Shown: positions 51,107-62,100 of the stretch, in pieces | How the letters are laid out: each line of letters opens with the position of its first letter | How positions within the stretch are numbered: the first letter of the stretch is position 1 | Source: Yponomeuta sedellus | Taxonomy: Eukaryota; Arthropoda; Insecta; Lepidoptera; Yponomeutidae | Reading direction: 5' to 3' | DNA length: 64,000 nt | Assembly: GCA_934045075.1 (NCBI GenBank) | Contig: OW203747.1 | Location: 5,538,357-5,602,356, forward strand | Notes under the pieces: model-generated | The model's input: only the letters and a program-made list of their open reading frames with translations | What the model was told of the DNA's origin: nothing | The model's database searches: none | Made by a program: the position numbers and the translations under genes

Positions 51107-51450
51107 ACAGTGCTACACAAGAAATAAGTCTCGCGGATGTACCTGCGCAGATAACCAAATTTTGGATGTGCGGCAAGTTGATCGACCAATCAAATAGTTT
51201 CATTTTATGGCAGTCCGCGCGCCTTTTTTGCTATTGGTTGATTCAACAACATCGATGCAGGTGACTATTAGTTTGGCAATATTAGCGTGAGCGAAATAGG
51301 TAGCGCTACTGCGGCAATCAATTCTGCACCTTAACCTTATCGGTTAAAAATCATGTTGAATGTACTTGTAGCTTCGGATACTTTCGTTACACTTCTTCCT
51401 AGTCTGCGCGAACGTAGATTCCCGAAGGGAATTATGATGTGTAGTACTGT
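51107..51450 (+). repeat. Repeat H, short form
   Basis: ACAGTGCTACACAAGAAATA, GCGGCAAGTTGATCGACCAA, ATCGATGCAGGTGACTATTA, CTAGTCTGCGCGAACGTAGA, TGATGTGTAGTACTGT. It lacks the ~260 bp present in the copy at 39409. Confidence 0.75.
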
Positions 51451-51452
51451 AC

Positions 51453-51511
51453 CTGGCATTGGCGGTCTCTTTCTCTCCTATAGAATTGTATGGATCGTCG
51501 GTTTCACTCAT
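51453..51511 (-). CDS. Possible first coding exon, unknown gene
   Basis: ATG at 51509-51511 (context GGAAATATGAG), 19 codons reading MSETDDPYNSIGEKETANA, then AG|GTACAG as a possible donor (phase 2). The acidic N-terminus looks natural, but there is no homology I recognise. The donor abuts repeat H, which would lie in the first intron. Confidence 0.3.
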
Positions 51512-51539
51512 ATTTCCCTTAATTCTCCACAAAAGCAAC

Positions 51540-52145
51540 GGTTGACTGGAATATAATGTTTGTTACTTCGCATTAAGTACGTTTTTTACACAGCTAATTC
51601 TCCGTTGTAATAGGATTTTTCAAACATAACACTGCTTTCGTTCTCATTAACACTTTTTTTTTCGTGGGCCAATATTTATTTTTCCTGGAGTCAAATGCAG
51701 ATAGATCTATTAAGTGGTGTCTGTTTTGTCTCTGCACGGTGATTTTATTTTTTTGGGCCAAATAGCCCAAGAGCAACATTTGCATTATCCTTTCTGTAAT
51801 ACATTATTTTTTTTATTTCTTCTTCAGTATGTTTTTATGTAAACTTAAAACATTTGTCGTTTAATTAAGATTTGTTAAAGATCTTGGGCTTTGTCTAGTT
51901 TGGGGGCTGACATTGAAACCTAGATATTAAGTGGTAAACATAATCTTGGATTTCTGTGTATCAATATCTGTATAGAACCATGAATAAATATTTTTACTTA
52001 CCTATATTTCATTGTATCCCTCTTGCGCTATTCCGGGAAACTAATTGAAATGTAAGTCGTATGGATAGGTAAGTTTAACAGTTAGTTCACTTGAAACTCT
52101 CTAGATGGCATTGTTTGAGGTAGTTCTCCCATCTCCTACAGATAA
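51540..52145. other. No recognised feature
   Basis: T-rich non-coding sequence up to the transposon. Confidence 0.45.
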
Positions 52146-52147
52146 TA

Positions 52148-53450
52148 CTGGGTGGCGCAAAAGTACTGGCACTAAAGAAAATACTTTTATTTTTTTTATA
52201 TGACATTTTCTGTCATTCTGTTGTTGAAAATTGTGTAGGAACAAATGTAAAATACACTGAAAATAAACATGGATCGTTTTACTCCCCAAGAACGTGGAAT
52301 AATTGTGTCAATGTTCTTACGGAATAATTCATCAGTGATAAGAACACAACGTGAATTTCGTCGACGATTTCCCCACCGTCCGGCACCGATTGGTCGCACA
52401 ATTCGACGCTTTGCCACACGCCTTGAAGCAACTGGCTCAACATTGGATAGACCTAAGTCTGGGAGACCAAGAAAAGAACAGGCCGTTCAGCTGAAAATAT
52501 CGATGCTGTGCGCGAAGATGTGGAAGAGTGTCCAGAAACATCAACGAGACGACGTGCCACGCAATTGGGCATTTCCAGACGGACCCTGCAGCGTATTTTG
52601 GTGAAAGACTTATATAAAACTCAAATGACTCATCAGCTGCTGCCTGCTGACCACCGAGCTCGTCTAGATTACTGCCAGCGCGTCATAAACCTCAACCTTG
52701 AAGAGGATGATTTTCCTTCAAAATTGGTTATGAGTGACGAAGCGCATTTCCATCTCTCAGGGCATGTCAATTAGCAGAATACTCGGTTCTGGGGCACTGA
52801 TAATCCGCGCATTATTCAAGAAACACCTCTACACCCACTAAAAGTTACTGTATGGTGTGGCATCTGTGTTGACAGAGTGATCGGACCCTATTTTTTCGAA
52901 GACGCTGGAGGCAATGCGATAACTGTCACTGGAGAACGCTACAGAACCATGTTACGTGAGTTTTTGATACCCAGTTTGGACGAATTGGGGCTGGAGCACA
53001 TCTGGTTTCAACAAGACGGCGCTACGGCACACACAGCGCGCGACACTATGGACTTAGTGAGGGACGCTTTTCCAGGCTCTCGTTTTGGCGATTTGCCTTG
53101 GCCTGCAAGATCACCCGATCTGACCAGTCCAGACTTCTTTCTTTGGGGTTTCTTGAAATCTCGGGTGTATGTGAACAAGCCACAGACTCTCGCAGCTCTA
53201 AAAGAAAACATTCGTCAAGAAATAACGAACATATCGCAGGAAGTGTTACGGCAAGTTATGCAAAATGTCATAAATAGGGCTCAAATGTGTATCAACTGTG
53301 GAGGTCACCATTTAAAAGACATCATCTTTAAATCCTAATGGTACGAAATTTAATGGCACAAATATACATTTAAAAAAACCTAAATCTAGTTTTCTAATTT
53401 TGAAAAAATGTTATAGCTGAACCAAATAGGGTCACTTTTGCGCCACCCAG
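52148..53450 (+). mobile_element. Tc1/mariner-superfamily transposon, 1303 bp
   Basis: Perfect 17-bp inverted ends CTGGGTGGCGCAAAAGT / ACTTTTGCGCCACCCAG with TA on both sides (52146-52147; 53451-53452). A single broken transposase lies inside. Confidence 0.92.
52269..53338 (+). pseudogene. Transposase of the 1303-bp element, broken
   Basis: Starts MDRFTPQERGIIVSMFLRNN at 52269. The N-terminal helix-turn-helix region ends with the linker RPKSGRPRK. The frame then shifts near 52480-52505; the second segment reads EDVEECPETSTRRRATQLGI and LVMSDEAHFHLSGHVN, with the first catalytic Asp in SDEAHF, and hits a TAG at 52772-52774. The third segment (same frame) holds QQDGATAHTA (second Asp) and ARSPDLTSPDFFLWGF (third Asp), ending DIIFKS at 53338. 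The spacing of the last two Asp is about 38 residues if the PDFF Asp is catalytic. One frameshift and one nonsense codon: inactive, but young. Confidence 0.88.
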
Positions 53451-53452
53451 TA

Positions 53453-53753
53453 TATAAATATGTCTACCAATTTAATTCTCCTCGATGTCTACCTTTTTAT
53501 TATCAATCGATATCATTATTATTATATATGGGTACCTAGGTCTTTCTGTTCGATTATTAGGTCTGTAAAAGATTATCAAGTTGAGATAAATGGGTTGATG
53601 TTTTACCAGTTTTAGCGAACACATGCCTGCACCTTTTAAATATATTATTCTGAATGAGAAATAAAACTTTCTTAGACTTTACTTTTACCATTGAATTTTA
53701 CTTATCTTCGAAATAAAAATAACACAAAGAATTACCCTAAAATTTCTTTATTT
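53453..53753. other. 3' flank of NIP7
   Basis: AT-rich. On the minus strand AATAAA begins 3 nt after the NIP7 stop (53747-53752), which may be the polyadenylation signal or part of a longer UTR. Confidence 0.45.
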
Positions 53754-55501
53754 CTATGTTAAAGTATCTTCAGAACGTATGTATTCTCCTATGTCTGCCT
53801 GATGGAACGCTATTGTTGCTAGTGGATCTGCGTTGCGGCACTCTGTAGTTGATCGTGCGCAGACACCGAAGCCAAGCGGAACGTCCGACATGGAGTAGAT
53901 TACCACGCCTTGATGTTTTGGTGTGTTTTCTGTTATACGTCCTAAGCCTGGAAACAAACATAAAAAGTGTTTAGTAATAAAGTAACTATCTTTCGACAAA
54001 CAATACTTGAAGTTAGAAAAATGAAACTAGCAATACTCTTTTAAAAACCTATTTAGAGGCTAGAAATTCCACCCATGCCGGGATTCGAACCCGCAACCTC
54101 TGGCTATCCGTGCCAGCGCTCTTTCCAACTGAGCTAATGGGCAACTCACCGGCATCAGTGAAATTTCGAACCTCTTTACAATATTCTCTGTATTACGTAC
54201 AGGCAGCGACAATACTCTTTTTTAACTTTAAGTATAGTATGTCTACTATTTGTGATAAAATGATCAGTATTGCTTTATGAACCCTTATTGCTTTATCACA
54301 CTAGTGAACGAGGCTCAATCTAAATTTTGAAGCAATCAGAGTAATTTGTCAGAGCATTTTATTTTGGAGTAAAATAATTTATTACAATTTTGCATAAATC
54401 TTTGTACTAAGCTAAAATTATGGGTTCTTTGTTGTAGAGGGCTTGCAAGATATACTCATATGCCTTGTGGTATTTCCATTGTCGATGATATTGCAAAATG
54501 TCAAAAGACAAAAAAATCGTTTTTTCATATAAATTGAAGGAAAACTTGATTCTGTAGGTTTCAAGACATTTTAACCTAAGCTCAATTAGGAAGGTAAGGA
54601 TTATTATGTTGTCTTGCTATCTTTCTAATTCTTAATTTTTCTTACAAATTTTATGAAAGAACGAACATAATTTTTTTTGACACGTGATAATTTAAAAACC
54701 TATTTAGAGGCTAAATATTTCACCCATGCCGGGATTCAAACCCGCAACCTCTGGCTATCCATGCCAGAGGTGATAATTTGCAATATCAACAATATATCAC
54801 TTTATCTTGGCCACAAGTCAACCTCCTCAAGGAGCAAATTGAATTGTAACTTTGTTTCAATAAAAAAAAATCACAATAACTTTCACACAACACAATCAAT
54901 TAAAAGGGTTTGTTATACTGTAGGGCACAGCATAGGCATCATGAAGTGATACAGTTGGTGGGTAAAGTTGGGCAGAATTCGAGAGATCTAATCCGGAATC
55001 CTGGGTTGTGTTTTGGATTGCTAAAACATAAAAACTTACCGCTCTTCATAACATGATGTCCGTAAAGAAACTGCTGCTCAGCAGACGACTTCACCCAAAT
55101 CTTGTGTGGCGCATACGGGGCTATATACGTCAGCGCAGTTATGTGCAGACGAAATTTGTTCGTCTTCGTGAACTTTCCGAAGCATGTACCAGCGGAAATC
55201 AAGTGGTCTGGCTTCACAGTATGAGCCAGTTGAAGCAGGCGCTCAGATATGTAATAAACGCGGTCTTTCTTCTCTCGAAAGCAGTATGTACCGTCCGGTC
55301 TGTCTATTAGAAGTTTTACGTTGACGCCGATGCTGGAAATTTCGTGGAAAGATTTAATTTTAGAAGTTTCCTGTGGAACTTTTAGGTGGTTGCACTGTTC
55401 GTATACATTTTTTACAGGATTTTAAGTCGATAAATGGTAACTTACTATTTGGTAAGTTTTTCGAATAATATTCTCGTCCTTTCTTCTGATAACACCTTCA
55501 T
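53754..55501 (-). CDS. NIP7: 60S ribosome subunit biogenesis protein NIP7 homolog
   Basis: Nucleolar protein needed for 27S pre-rRNA processing and 60S subunit assembly; binds RNA through a C-terminal PUA domain. Three exons on the minus strand: 55446-55501 ([18 protein letters not shown]), 55040-55332, and 53754-53947. Introns are 55333-55445 (113 bp) and 53948-55039 (1092 bp), both GT-AG with GTAAGT donors and TTTCCAG acceptors, and the phases join cleanly. The total is 543 nt, 180 residues plus stop, exactly the usual length. Diagnostic blocks: [37 protein letters not shown], then the PUA part [49 protein letters not shown]. No break is seen. Intron 2 carries two SINE 1 copies. Confidence 0.97.
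54043..54209 (-). mobile_element. SINE family 1 in NIP7 intron 2, with 12-bp target duplication
   Basis: Bounded by CAATACTCTTTT (54031-54042 and 54210-54221). On its own strand the 167-bp element starts GTCGCTGCCTGTACGTAATA, has the tRNA-like core (AGCTCAGTTGGAAAGAGC; GGTTGCGGGTTCGAATCC) and ends TAGCCTCTAAATAGGTTTTT. It lies in sense with NIP7. Confidence 0.9.
54694..54769 (-). mobile_element. Truncated SINE family 1 in NIP7 intron 2, 10-bp target duplication
   Basis: Bounded by GTGATAATTT (54684-54693 and 54770-54779). Only the last 76 bp are present: from the anticodon arm through GCGGGTTTGAATCCCGG to TAGCCTCTAAATAGG. A 5' truncation with an intact 3' end is the mark of LINE-type reverse transcription. 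Confidence 0.88.
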
Positions 55502-56233
55502 TTTAATATAGATTTACAAAAACTTAAATGAAAATATAAACACGTGCGCAATTTCGTCAGGTCAGTGTTGGTTGTTGCCAGTTAAGTTCTGAAAGTCGGA
55601 TTTTTAATATTGTTTTTGAGTATTACTTCTAAAAAAGAAAACTGCTGTCCGATGTAAATGTAAATTTGTGAATGTAAAGATAGAGTAGCAACATCAAAAA
55701 ATAAATGTATAGTACCGCGTTCATTATTTAACTGTATGAACTTAATGAATGGGAATATTCATTCACATAACTAACAATAATACTTTCGGAATGTCCCAAC
55801 TTTAACAAGAATTACAGTGTTACCAGAAAATAAAAATTCCCCGGTGTCTTATTCTTAGGATATTGCAATAATATTTTTGCGTACCACTGTACCTATCTCT
55901 TAGGGTTATTTTCCAGAGAGAGTTTGGCCCCCGAAAGTGATGGTAGGCACCAAATTTCAAGGCGGATATAAAATATAAAAACGTAAATAACTATGGACCG
56001 ACCGCTCTGCTAGACCTACCGGGCGGATAACTCTTACTGGCGACATAGGTAGAAGTACCCACATAAATATAATCCGATTCAATTCGATTCGATACAGAAA
56101 AAAACAATTCAATAACACATTCAAAATATCATGCGCCCACCTCGATGACGTAGCTAGTCTTCCAAGAGGAAGGAGCGCTTCTAGTGGCACTTCTAGGAGG
56201 ATTTTTATCATAACTTTTCATTGCGTTATCGTG
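55502..56233. other. NIP7 upstream region
   Basis: Presumed promoter and 5' UTR of NIP7 next to the ATG, then unrecognised AT-rich sequence. I cannot point to a specific core promoter element. Confidence 0.4.
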
Positions 56234-56362
56234 GTCCAGTTCATCCAAAGGTTGTCTGAAAGAGATCACTTTTAGTGATAAGGCCGCCGTCTGTACTCTC
56301 AGGTTAAGAAATATCTGTGTAATTTCCATTTTTATGTACAATAAAGACTTTATCTATCTACA
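56234..56362 (+). mobile_element. CR1/L2-like LINE 3' end with (TCTA)n tail
   Basis: CCAAAGGTTGTCTGAAAGAG, ATAAGGCCGCCGTCTGTACT, AGAAATATCTGTGTAATTTC, TGTACAATAAAGACTTTATC, TATCTA. Nearly identical to 6825-6930. Confidence 0.85.
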
Positions 56363-56365
56363 TTA

Positions 56366-57694
56366 CTAGACCTTTCCTGTACTGTTAATGTCTGTAACTA
56401 GGTATGTTAATTTTCCCGTTTGCCACCGGCAAAGTGGCTAAGGTTTTTTTAGATTAGTAACTGGTAACATTAGTGTCATTTTATTTTCGAAGTTTCGGAG
56501 GGTCTCGAATTGGTAAGTTTTATTTGTCTTTGAAATACCTATTAGACTTATGATGAAGGAAAATAGATCTATCCTATGCATGGAGTCGTTAAAAAAATCA
56601 TACCAGATATGAGCACCTTTTCGGCAATCTGTTTTTGACACTACTATGTTGTGCTAGTAAAATGACTCTTATTCCGTCGGATCAAGGCCTATTATTATAT
56701 TGACCAAAATCATATCCGTACCTAAGACCCTGAAAAAATGTTCTTTAAAAACTCAGATGTAGTCAACTATTTTCCACCAACACTATGTACAAGATCCTAG
56801 ACTTTTAACCTCAATCGCTATCGCTGTTAACCTAAATGTAATATACTAATGACCTACCTATTTATTGTTTGTTGTAATAATAAATAAATAATTAATTAAA
56901 TTAATAACAATAAGTTCATTTCCGCTGTAGCAAACATTATTTACTTTTTAAATTACTTAATTGGTATCTTATATAATCCTAAGAATGTATACTACTTTAA
57001 TAATGTAGGTAAACATTACAATTATAAGCAAAATAAAGATGAAATCAAAATCGTAAGTACGTACTGTCAACAGCTAATCAATCTTTACATTTTCGTTGTA
57101 ATTATTGATTTTGAAAGCTAATTATCAGTCTCCTGCAGATCGTAAAGTTTGTAACTGACCCAGTAAAGAGAGAGAATACGAATGTAAAGCGGTACCTACT
57201 GGTGACTGTACTTACGTACCATGTTGTCTGCACAGCGTGCAATATGATATCAAACAAGTGGCTGAAAGATTGATTAGGTTGGTTATTTACGTCATACCAC
57301 ATTGTGCTTACAAGCTTTTACGCTCTTAAAATCTATACAATCATCCTAATAAAATCTCCTATGGAGCGTCAGTCCCCAGACAAGAGTACCGTACAGTTCG
57401 GGTGGTCGCTCCATTTTTAACAAAACCAGTTTTTAGGCTTGCGAATATAATAAATGAAGTAGTTACGACCTTCGTGTTAAACCACGACCTTAGCGTACAT
57501 AACTGTCTTTTGAAAGTCAGCTTGAAAATTTAAAGCTCATGGTTTTATGGACTATCATATGACAATATGCAAAAATGGTTCGTTGTGGCTCAAGTAAAGA
57601 TGACTGGATCAATACGCAGCAGTCCTAACTTAAGATACATACGCATTTAGTAGAGGGTGCTGTAAAAGGCTGCGCTTATAGACTCGATTAGTCA
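56366..57694. other. No recognised feature
   Basis: About 1.3 kb of AT-rich DNA. Short ORFs (66-67 codons, minus) lack motifs. Confidence 0.45.
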
Positions 57695-57765
57695 ATATTA
57701 TTATTATTATTAAATCCTTTATTGTACCTGTAAAGATTGTACAATTGGCGGGCTTAATACTAAAT
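57695..57765 (-). mobile_element. CR1-like LINE 3' end with (ATT)n tail
   Basis: TATTATTATTATTAAATCCT, TTATTGTACCTGTAAAG, GTACAATTGGCGGGCTTAAT. Confidence 0.65.
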
Positions 57766-58179
57766 AGTATTTTATTCTATATTGTACAAATGAACAAATT
57801 TTGTTTCATAAACAAACTTACTCTGACTGTAGTAAGAACTTCCGTGTGTAGTAGTGCTTATTGCCGATTCTACATAGTAGTCGGCCCGCGCTATATTATC
57901 ATGAAAATATGGGAGTGCTGCGAATTTACGTAACCTCTACTAAAAGAGGGCACCATGTTGTTCAATTAAGTGTCCTCCAACATGGCCTGGATGCAAGGTC
58001 AAATGACGCAAACTGAAAACAGAGGAGTGGCCGAAATTGTAGTATGGGGATAGTACCCGTACACTTAAGATCAAAGTTTTATTTATTATGCTTTATGGTA
58101 GTATTGCTAGTATTAAATGATTTGATAAGATAAAGTACGAGTATATACTGCACTACGTTGATACCGAAGTATATTTTGT
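57766..58179. other. No recognised feature
   Basis: AT-rich sequence without gene signal. Confidence 0.4.
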
Positions 58180-58232
58180 ATTGGTTGTTTTTTTTCAGGT
58201 GTACAATAAAAAATATTCTTATCTTATATTAA
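58180..58232 (+). repeat. Short LINE 3' tail
   Basis: CAGGTGTACAATAAAAAATA and TTCTTATCTTATATTA, like 12062-12140. Confidence 0.5.
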
Positions 58233-58477
58233 GTAAGTAGATGTGTGTGGGTTCCAAACGTTATATTGTTTTATTTCATATACACTTGCCTACCGATTAT
58301 GAATTTGCTTTCGCTTGTCTGAAAATATAGTAAACATTTTTTTATAAAAAAAAATTAAGTTTGTTTTTTATTGTATCCAATTATTATTGCCGTGTCTCAG
58401 AAAACAATTACCATGTGCAAAGAACTGTGTGTAAGGCTGCATTAATTATTATGGTGTCATCTATATTTTTGTAAGCG

Positions 58478-58650
58478 GGCTCCTCTAACAGATGGAATTT
58501 CCTACTAAGTCCAGGAAACCTCAAGTGAGTTTATATATGAATTAAATTGACATTTACTGGTTCGCAAATGGCCTCCTCCTACAGAGGGAATTTCCCAAAA
58601 AAATCCAGGAAACCCCAAGCGTCTTGCTTTAAATATGAATTAAACACGTC
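58478..58650 (+). repeat. Tandem duplicated exon-like segment
   Basis: Two ~90-bp copies: CTCCTCTAACAG then GGAATTTCCTACTAAGTCCA, GGAAACCTCAAGTGAGT; and CCTCCTCCTACAG then GGGAATTTCCCAAAAAAATC, CAGGAAACCCCAAGCGT. Each has an acceptor-like CAG. Only the first has a donor-like GTGAGT (second: GCGTCT). They may be a duplicated small exon upstream of 58664. Confidence 0.5.
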
Positions 58651-58836
58651 TCCTTTGTTACAGATCCGCCGCCATACGAAAACAAACAAGACACCTCCCG
58701 TCGAGTTCATTCGCCGGCCGCCCGGTACATAGTGCAGACGCTCACGTTTATTTCGAGAACCACATTAACTGGAAATACATCTTTGCTCATTTGGTGTATG
58801 AAACGCTGAGTGAACTGTTTACGCAACTCTCTGAAA

Positions 58837-59136
58837 ATGAACATCAACTACTACCCGAGGAATTTCCACGCTAACGGATGGGGATGGCATCGGACCAACG
58901 CTGCTGCTAACGCTGTTCGTGGTTTCCTGAAGGGGGAACGTGGTGGTGGTAGTGGAAGTTCCGAGCCCCTTGTTGGGAATAGCAGGCTCTACCCTAAGTT
59001 GCCGAGTGAAGATGACACCATCTTTTCCACTGGAACCGCGAAGCTGTATCCGACGTTGTGCGTTGAGGAGTACGGAACTGGAGAGGTCGAGGAAGTGATT
59101 GAAGAAGCATGTGAATCGTTCAACGTCAATGCTGTG
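58837..59136 (+). CDS. Probable first coding exon, unrecognised host gene
   Basis: ATG at 58837 (context CTGAAAATGAA) opens 100 codons to a donor-like GTG|GTGAGT at 59136/59137. The codon pattern is strongly protein-like: NYYPRNFHANGWGWHRTNAA, a Gly/Ser stretch GERGGGSGSS, LYPKLPSEDDTIFSTGTAKL, then acidic EEYGTGEVEEVIEEACESF. No signal peptide or membrane segment. An acceptor-like TTGTTACAG at 58655-58663 could start this exon, giving a 173-nt 5' UTR. The rest of the gene would lie beyond the long intron to the right. If unspliced the frame ends at 59232. I do not recognise the family. Confidence 0.5.
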
Positions 59137-59142
59137 GTGAGT

Positions 59143-62100
59143 GTTTCGGAAGCTCCTCAGTTGAGTCATGAAATAAATATTTGTGGACTCTATTCTGTCT
59201 GCATGCCGTATTGTTGTTTATTTACTTCATAGTGCACGTGTTAATCGCGTACTCGTCGTTCGATCTTCGGCACTATCTTGCAGGTATTTGCTTACTTGTT
59301 TATCAGGTATTCTAGATGTGGGCATTTATTTTCTTGATCAATTAACATAACACAGTATGAAAACGACAAAAAACCTTATCGATAACGATAAAACGGAAAA
59401 AAACAAACATAATATGCTTGTTCCTTCCGTTTTATTGTGATCGATATACAACATTATTCTATATCTCAAGAGTGTTAGGTAAAATTAAACCTTCTCGTGG
59501 GTGAAATATTATACCCATTTTCGTTATCGCACATGAAAAAAATGCTTAACATAGCAGAGCTGATATAAGCGCAGAATGTACTTTCTGCAGACGACTAGTG
59601 TCAATATTGTTAGTAAATAGGAAGAAAGGACGTGGATATGCTTCTACTAGTCTTTAGTAGTTCAACGGTATGTCGTATTATTGGCTGGTTGGATGATACA
59701 TAATATTTTCTTTCCATTGACCCCTCAAGGCCGTCCTCACAAAATAAACGCGTGTAGTCAAAGAACACTGTACGTTGAACTGATGTAGTGGTTGTGGTTT
59801 TTCCTCATTCATGAAATGTAGTTTCTCAAACACGATCCCCTTACTCATTAACCTAGAATCATTGTCTCATAATGACTAACGTGAGTGCAAACTCGCGGGT
59901 TTAGCTAGATTCTTACATATGTTCGAAATAATGTCTAATTAAACTACGTGAGTCATTACGACGCTTTGGAAATTTATCTCAACAGGAAAAGGCGGCTTAA
60001 TCTAAGTATCTCCAGTCTCGGTCGTTTGGAAAAACTGGACTCCCACGCTCGTTTGACTCACGGAAATTTGTGAACAATTTAGTTTTAACTAGTGCCGATG
60101 TCCTTTTATTTATATTTTATCTCCGTAGTAGTTTACCGATACTGATCGTAAATCTTCCAGTTTGAACATGCTATCCCAATAATGCTTATGGTTGCATATT
60201 TATGCCAGCCGAAAGTTACACTGTGTAATAATCTGAAAAACCGTTAAATATCGATAAAATAAACCACTTCTAATAAGTAAAGTTTTAAATGCCCATTTTT
60301 TTCTTTTTCGTGCCTTTTTGAAGCTAGACGCGGTCAAGTGCTCTACGTTTTCGTATTTTGAGTGTAATATTATATTTCCGATACTGTATCTTCCTCTTTC
60401 GTTGTTAGAGAGGGATTTATTAATTGATACTTTATTGCACGAAAAATAAATATTAATTTTACTTTCTCGATGGAAAAATCACATTAGGTACGTATAGGCT
60501 TCAAACAGAAGCCTACTAAGGACATACATAATACCGACAAGAAATCTAATGTATGGAGGTACTAAGTAAACCACACAAGTATGTAAATAATGTTTTAATC
60601 GAACGACGTTTTCATGTGTGTGAGCATTAATTTATATTTAACTCCGGGGCGTCTTTAGGACGGGGCGCCAAATCGTTTTATTTCACTGATGACGACACTA
60701 TCGCACAACTGTACCTGTTCTTTCTTTAACATCATTACAAATAAACTAATTATATTTTACACGGACTTGTAAATTCGGCAGCTGATCAACTTTACTGTTG
60801 TTCTTCAGGTGAAGATAGGTATATTTTATAAAACAAATTCATCAATATTACCCCACGGTTAGACAACTATTTATTTAAAGATCTGTCTTAAACCAACAGC
60901 TATTAAAACCACATTAAAACTTAAAAATAGGGAAACATAATTTACACAATAATTACAGGTACACACTTATAGCACACAATTTAGAAACAGGATTCTTATA
61001 AGTTGTCCCGACACTTTTTTGTAACTATCCACGGAGTTGGTAATCCTACCCATGATAACTTTTCCGGTTTCAAAATATGTATGGTTTACTATGTTTGAGA
61101 ATTCGATGCATGTACATTTTATAGCTGATTGACCCACCGATTACCAAGTAGGAACACTTAAGTGTGCTAATCGGCTACGTAATATAGGTCGAATTGTCAG
61201 AATAAACTTTTGCAGAAGTTTTATGAAACGCGGCCCTGCTAAGTCACGATAACAGTTTTATCCCATTATTGGCAAGCGCCAACTTGCTTTATTCCACCGC
61301 ATAAAGCGTGATGCCGCTACTCGATAGTGGGATAAAACTTTTATCCTCACATTTTGCTCTCCTGATTGGTTGGAGTGGTAAAACAAACCAGCCAAGTGCG
61401 TGTTGGGCAACGCGCAGTGTACGGTTCCGAAGACAGAGGAGGAGAGTTTTACCAGCTCTAAAGAACTAACAATTTTATCTAAGTATTTTTTCCATTTCAA
61501 AGTTGGCTGCCTGTTACTCGCTAACTTGTTAAGCCTACTGGGACGTGATAATTTTATAACACTTTTAAGTTCTTTATAATATGTGCTACTGCACAGATTT
61601 TTTTCATGTTTAACTGGGAGATGAGAGACTCCCTACTCTAACAAACATAATTTGCGCCTAATTTCAACGCGTTAAAAGGTGTGACGATCGTCACCTGAGG
61701 ATTTTAATAGGTAAAGCCTAATATGTCGCGAACTGATCCCTAAAAAGAAAAATTAAAAATACTAATCCCATGACCCCCCACTTTAGTGTTTTAATTAGGA
61801 TTTAGGTGTAAGGGTGTTCCCTAAAAATTAATTAAGATATTATCCTACTTTGTTGGCGCGATCTATATCTGCGACAAATTTCAGCTTTCTAGTACTAGTC
61901 GTCTCTGTGCTAAGTCACTCACAGACAAACAGATGGACATGACGATACTATAGGGGTTCTTTGTGGACTTCGGTCTTTATCTCTAAATCCGTCATCCAAC
62001 CCAATAGAGTCACTGAAAAGCGTTTCTTTAGTATCGATACTAAACCACGCTTTCACGTCATTTCAATAATACGTTGTTTATGTGCTTATCAGTTAAATAA

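Noticed and set aside
58819..59169. 116-codon minus-strand ORF
   Set aside because: It is the shadow of the plus-strand exon candidate, which has the stronger codon pattern.
61258..61500. 80-codon minus-strand ORF as a host exon
   Set aside because: It has no splice sites of quality and lies across a small inverted repeat; composition is not protein-like.
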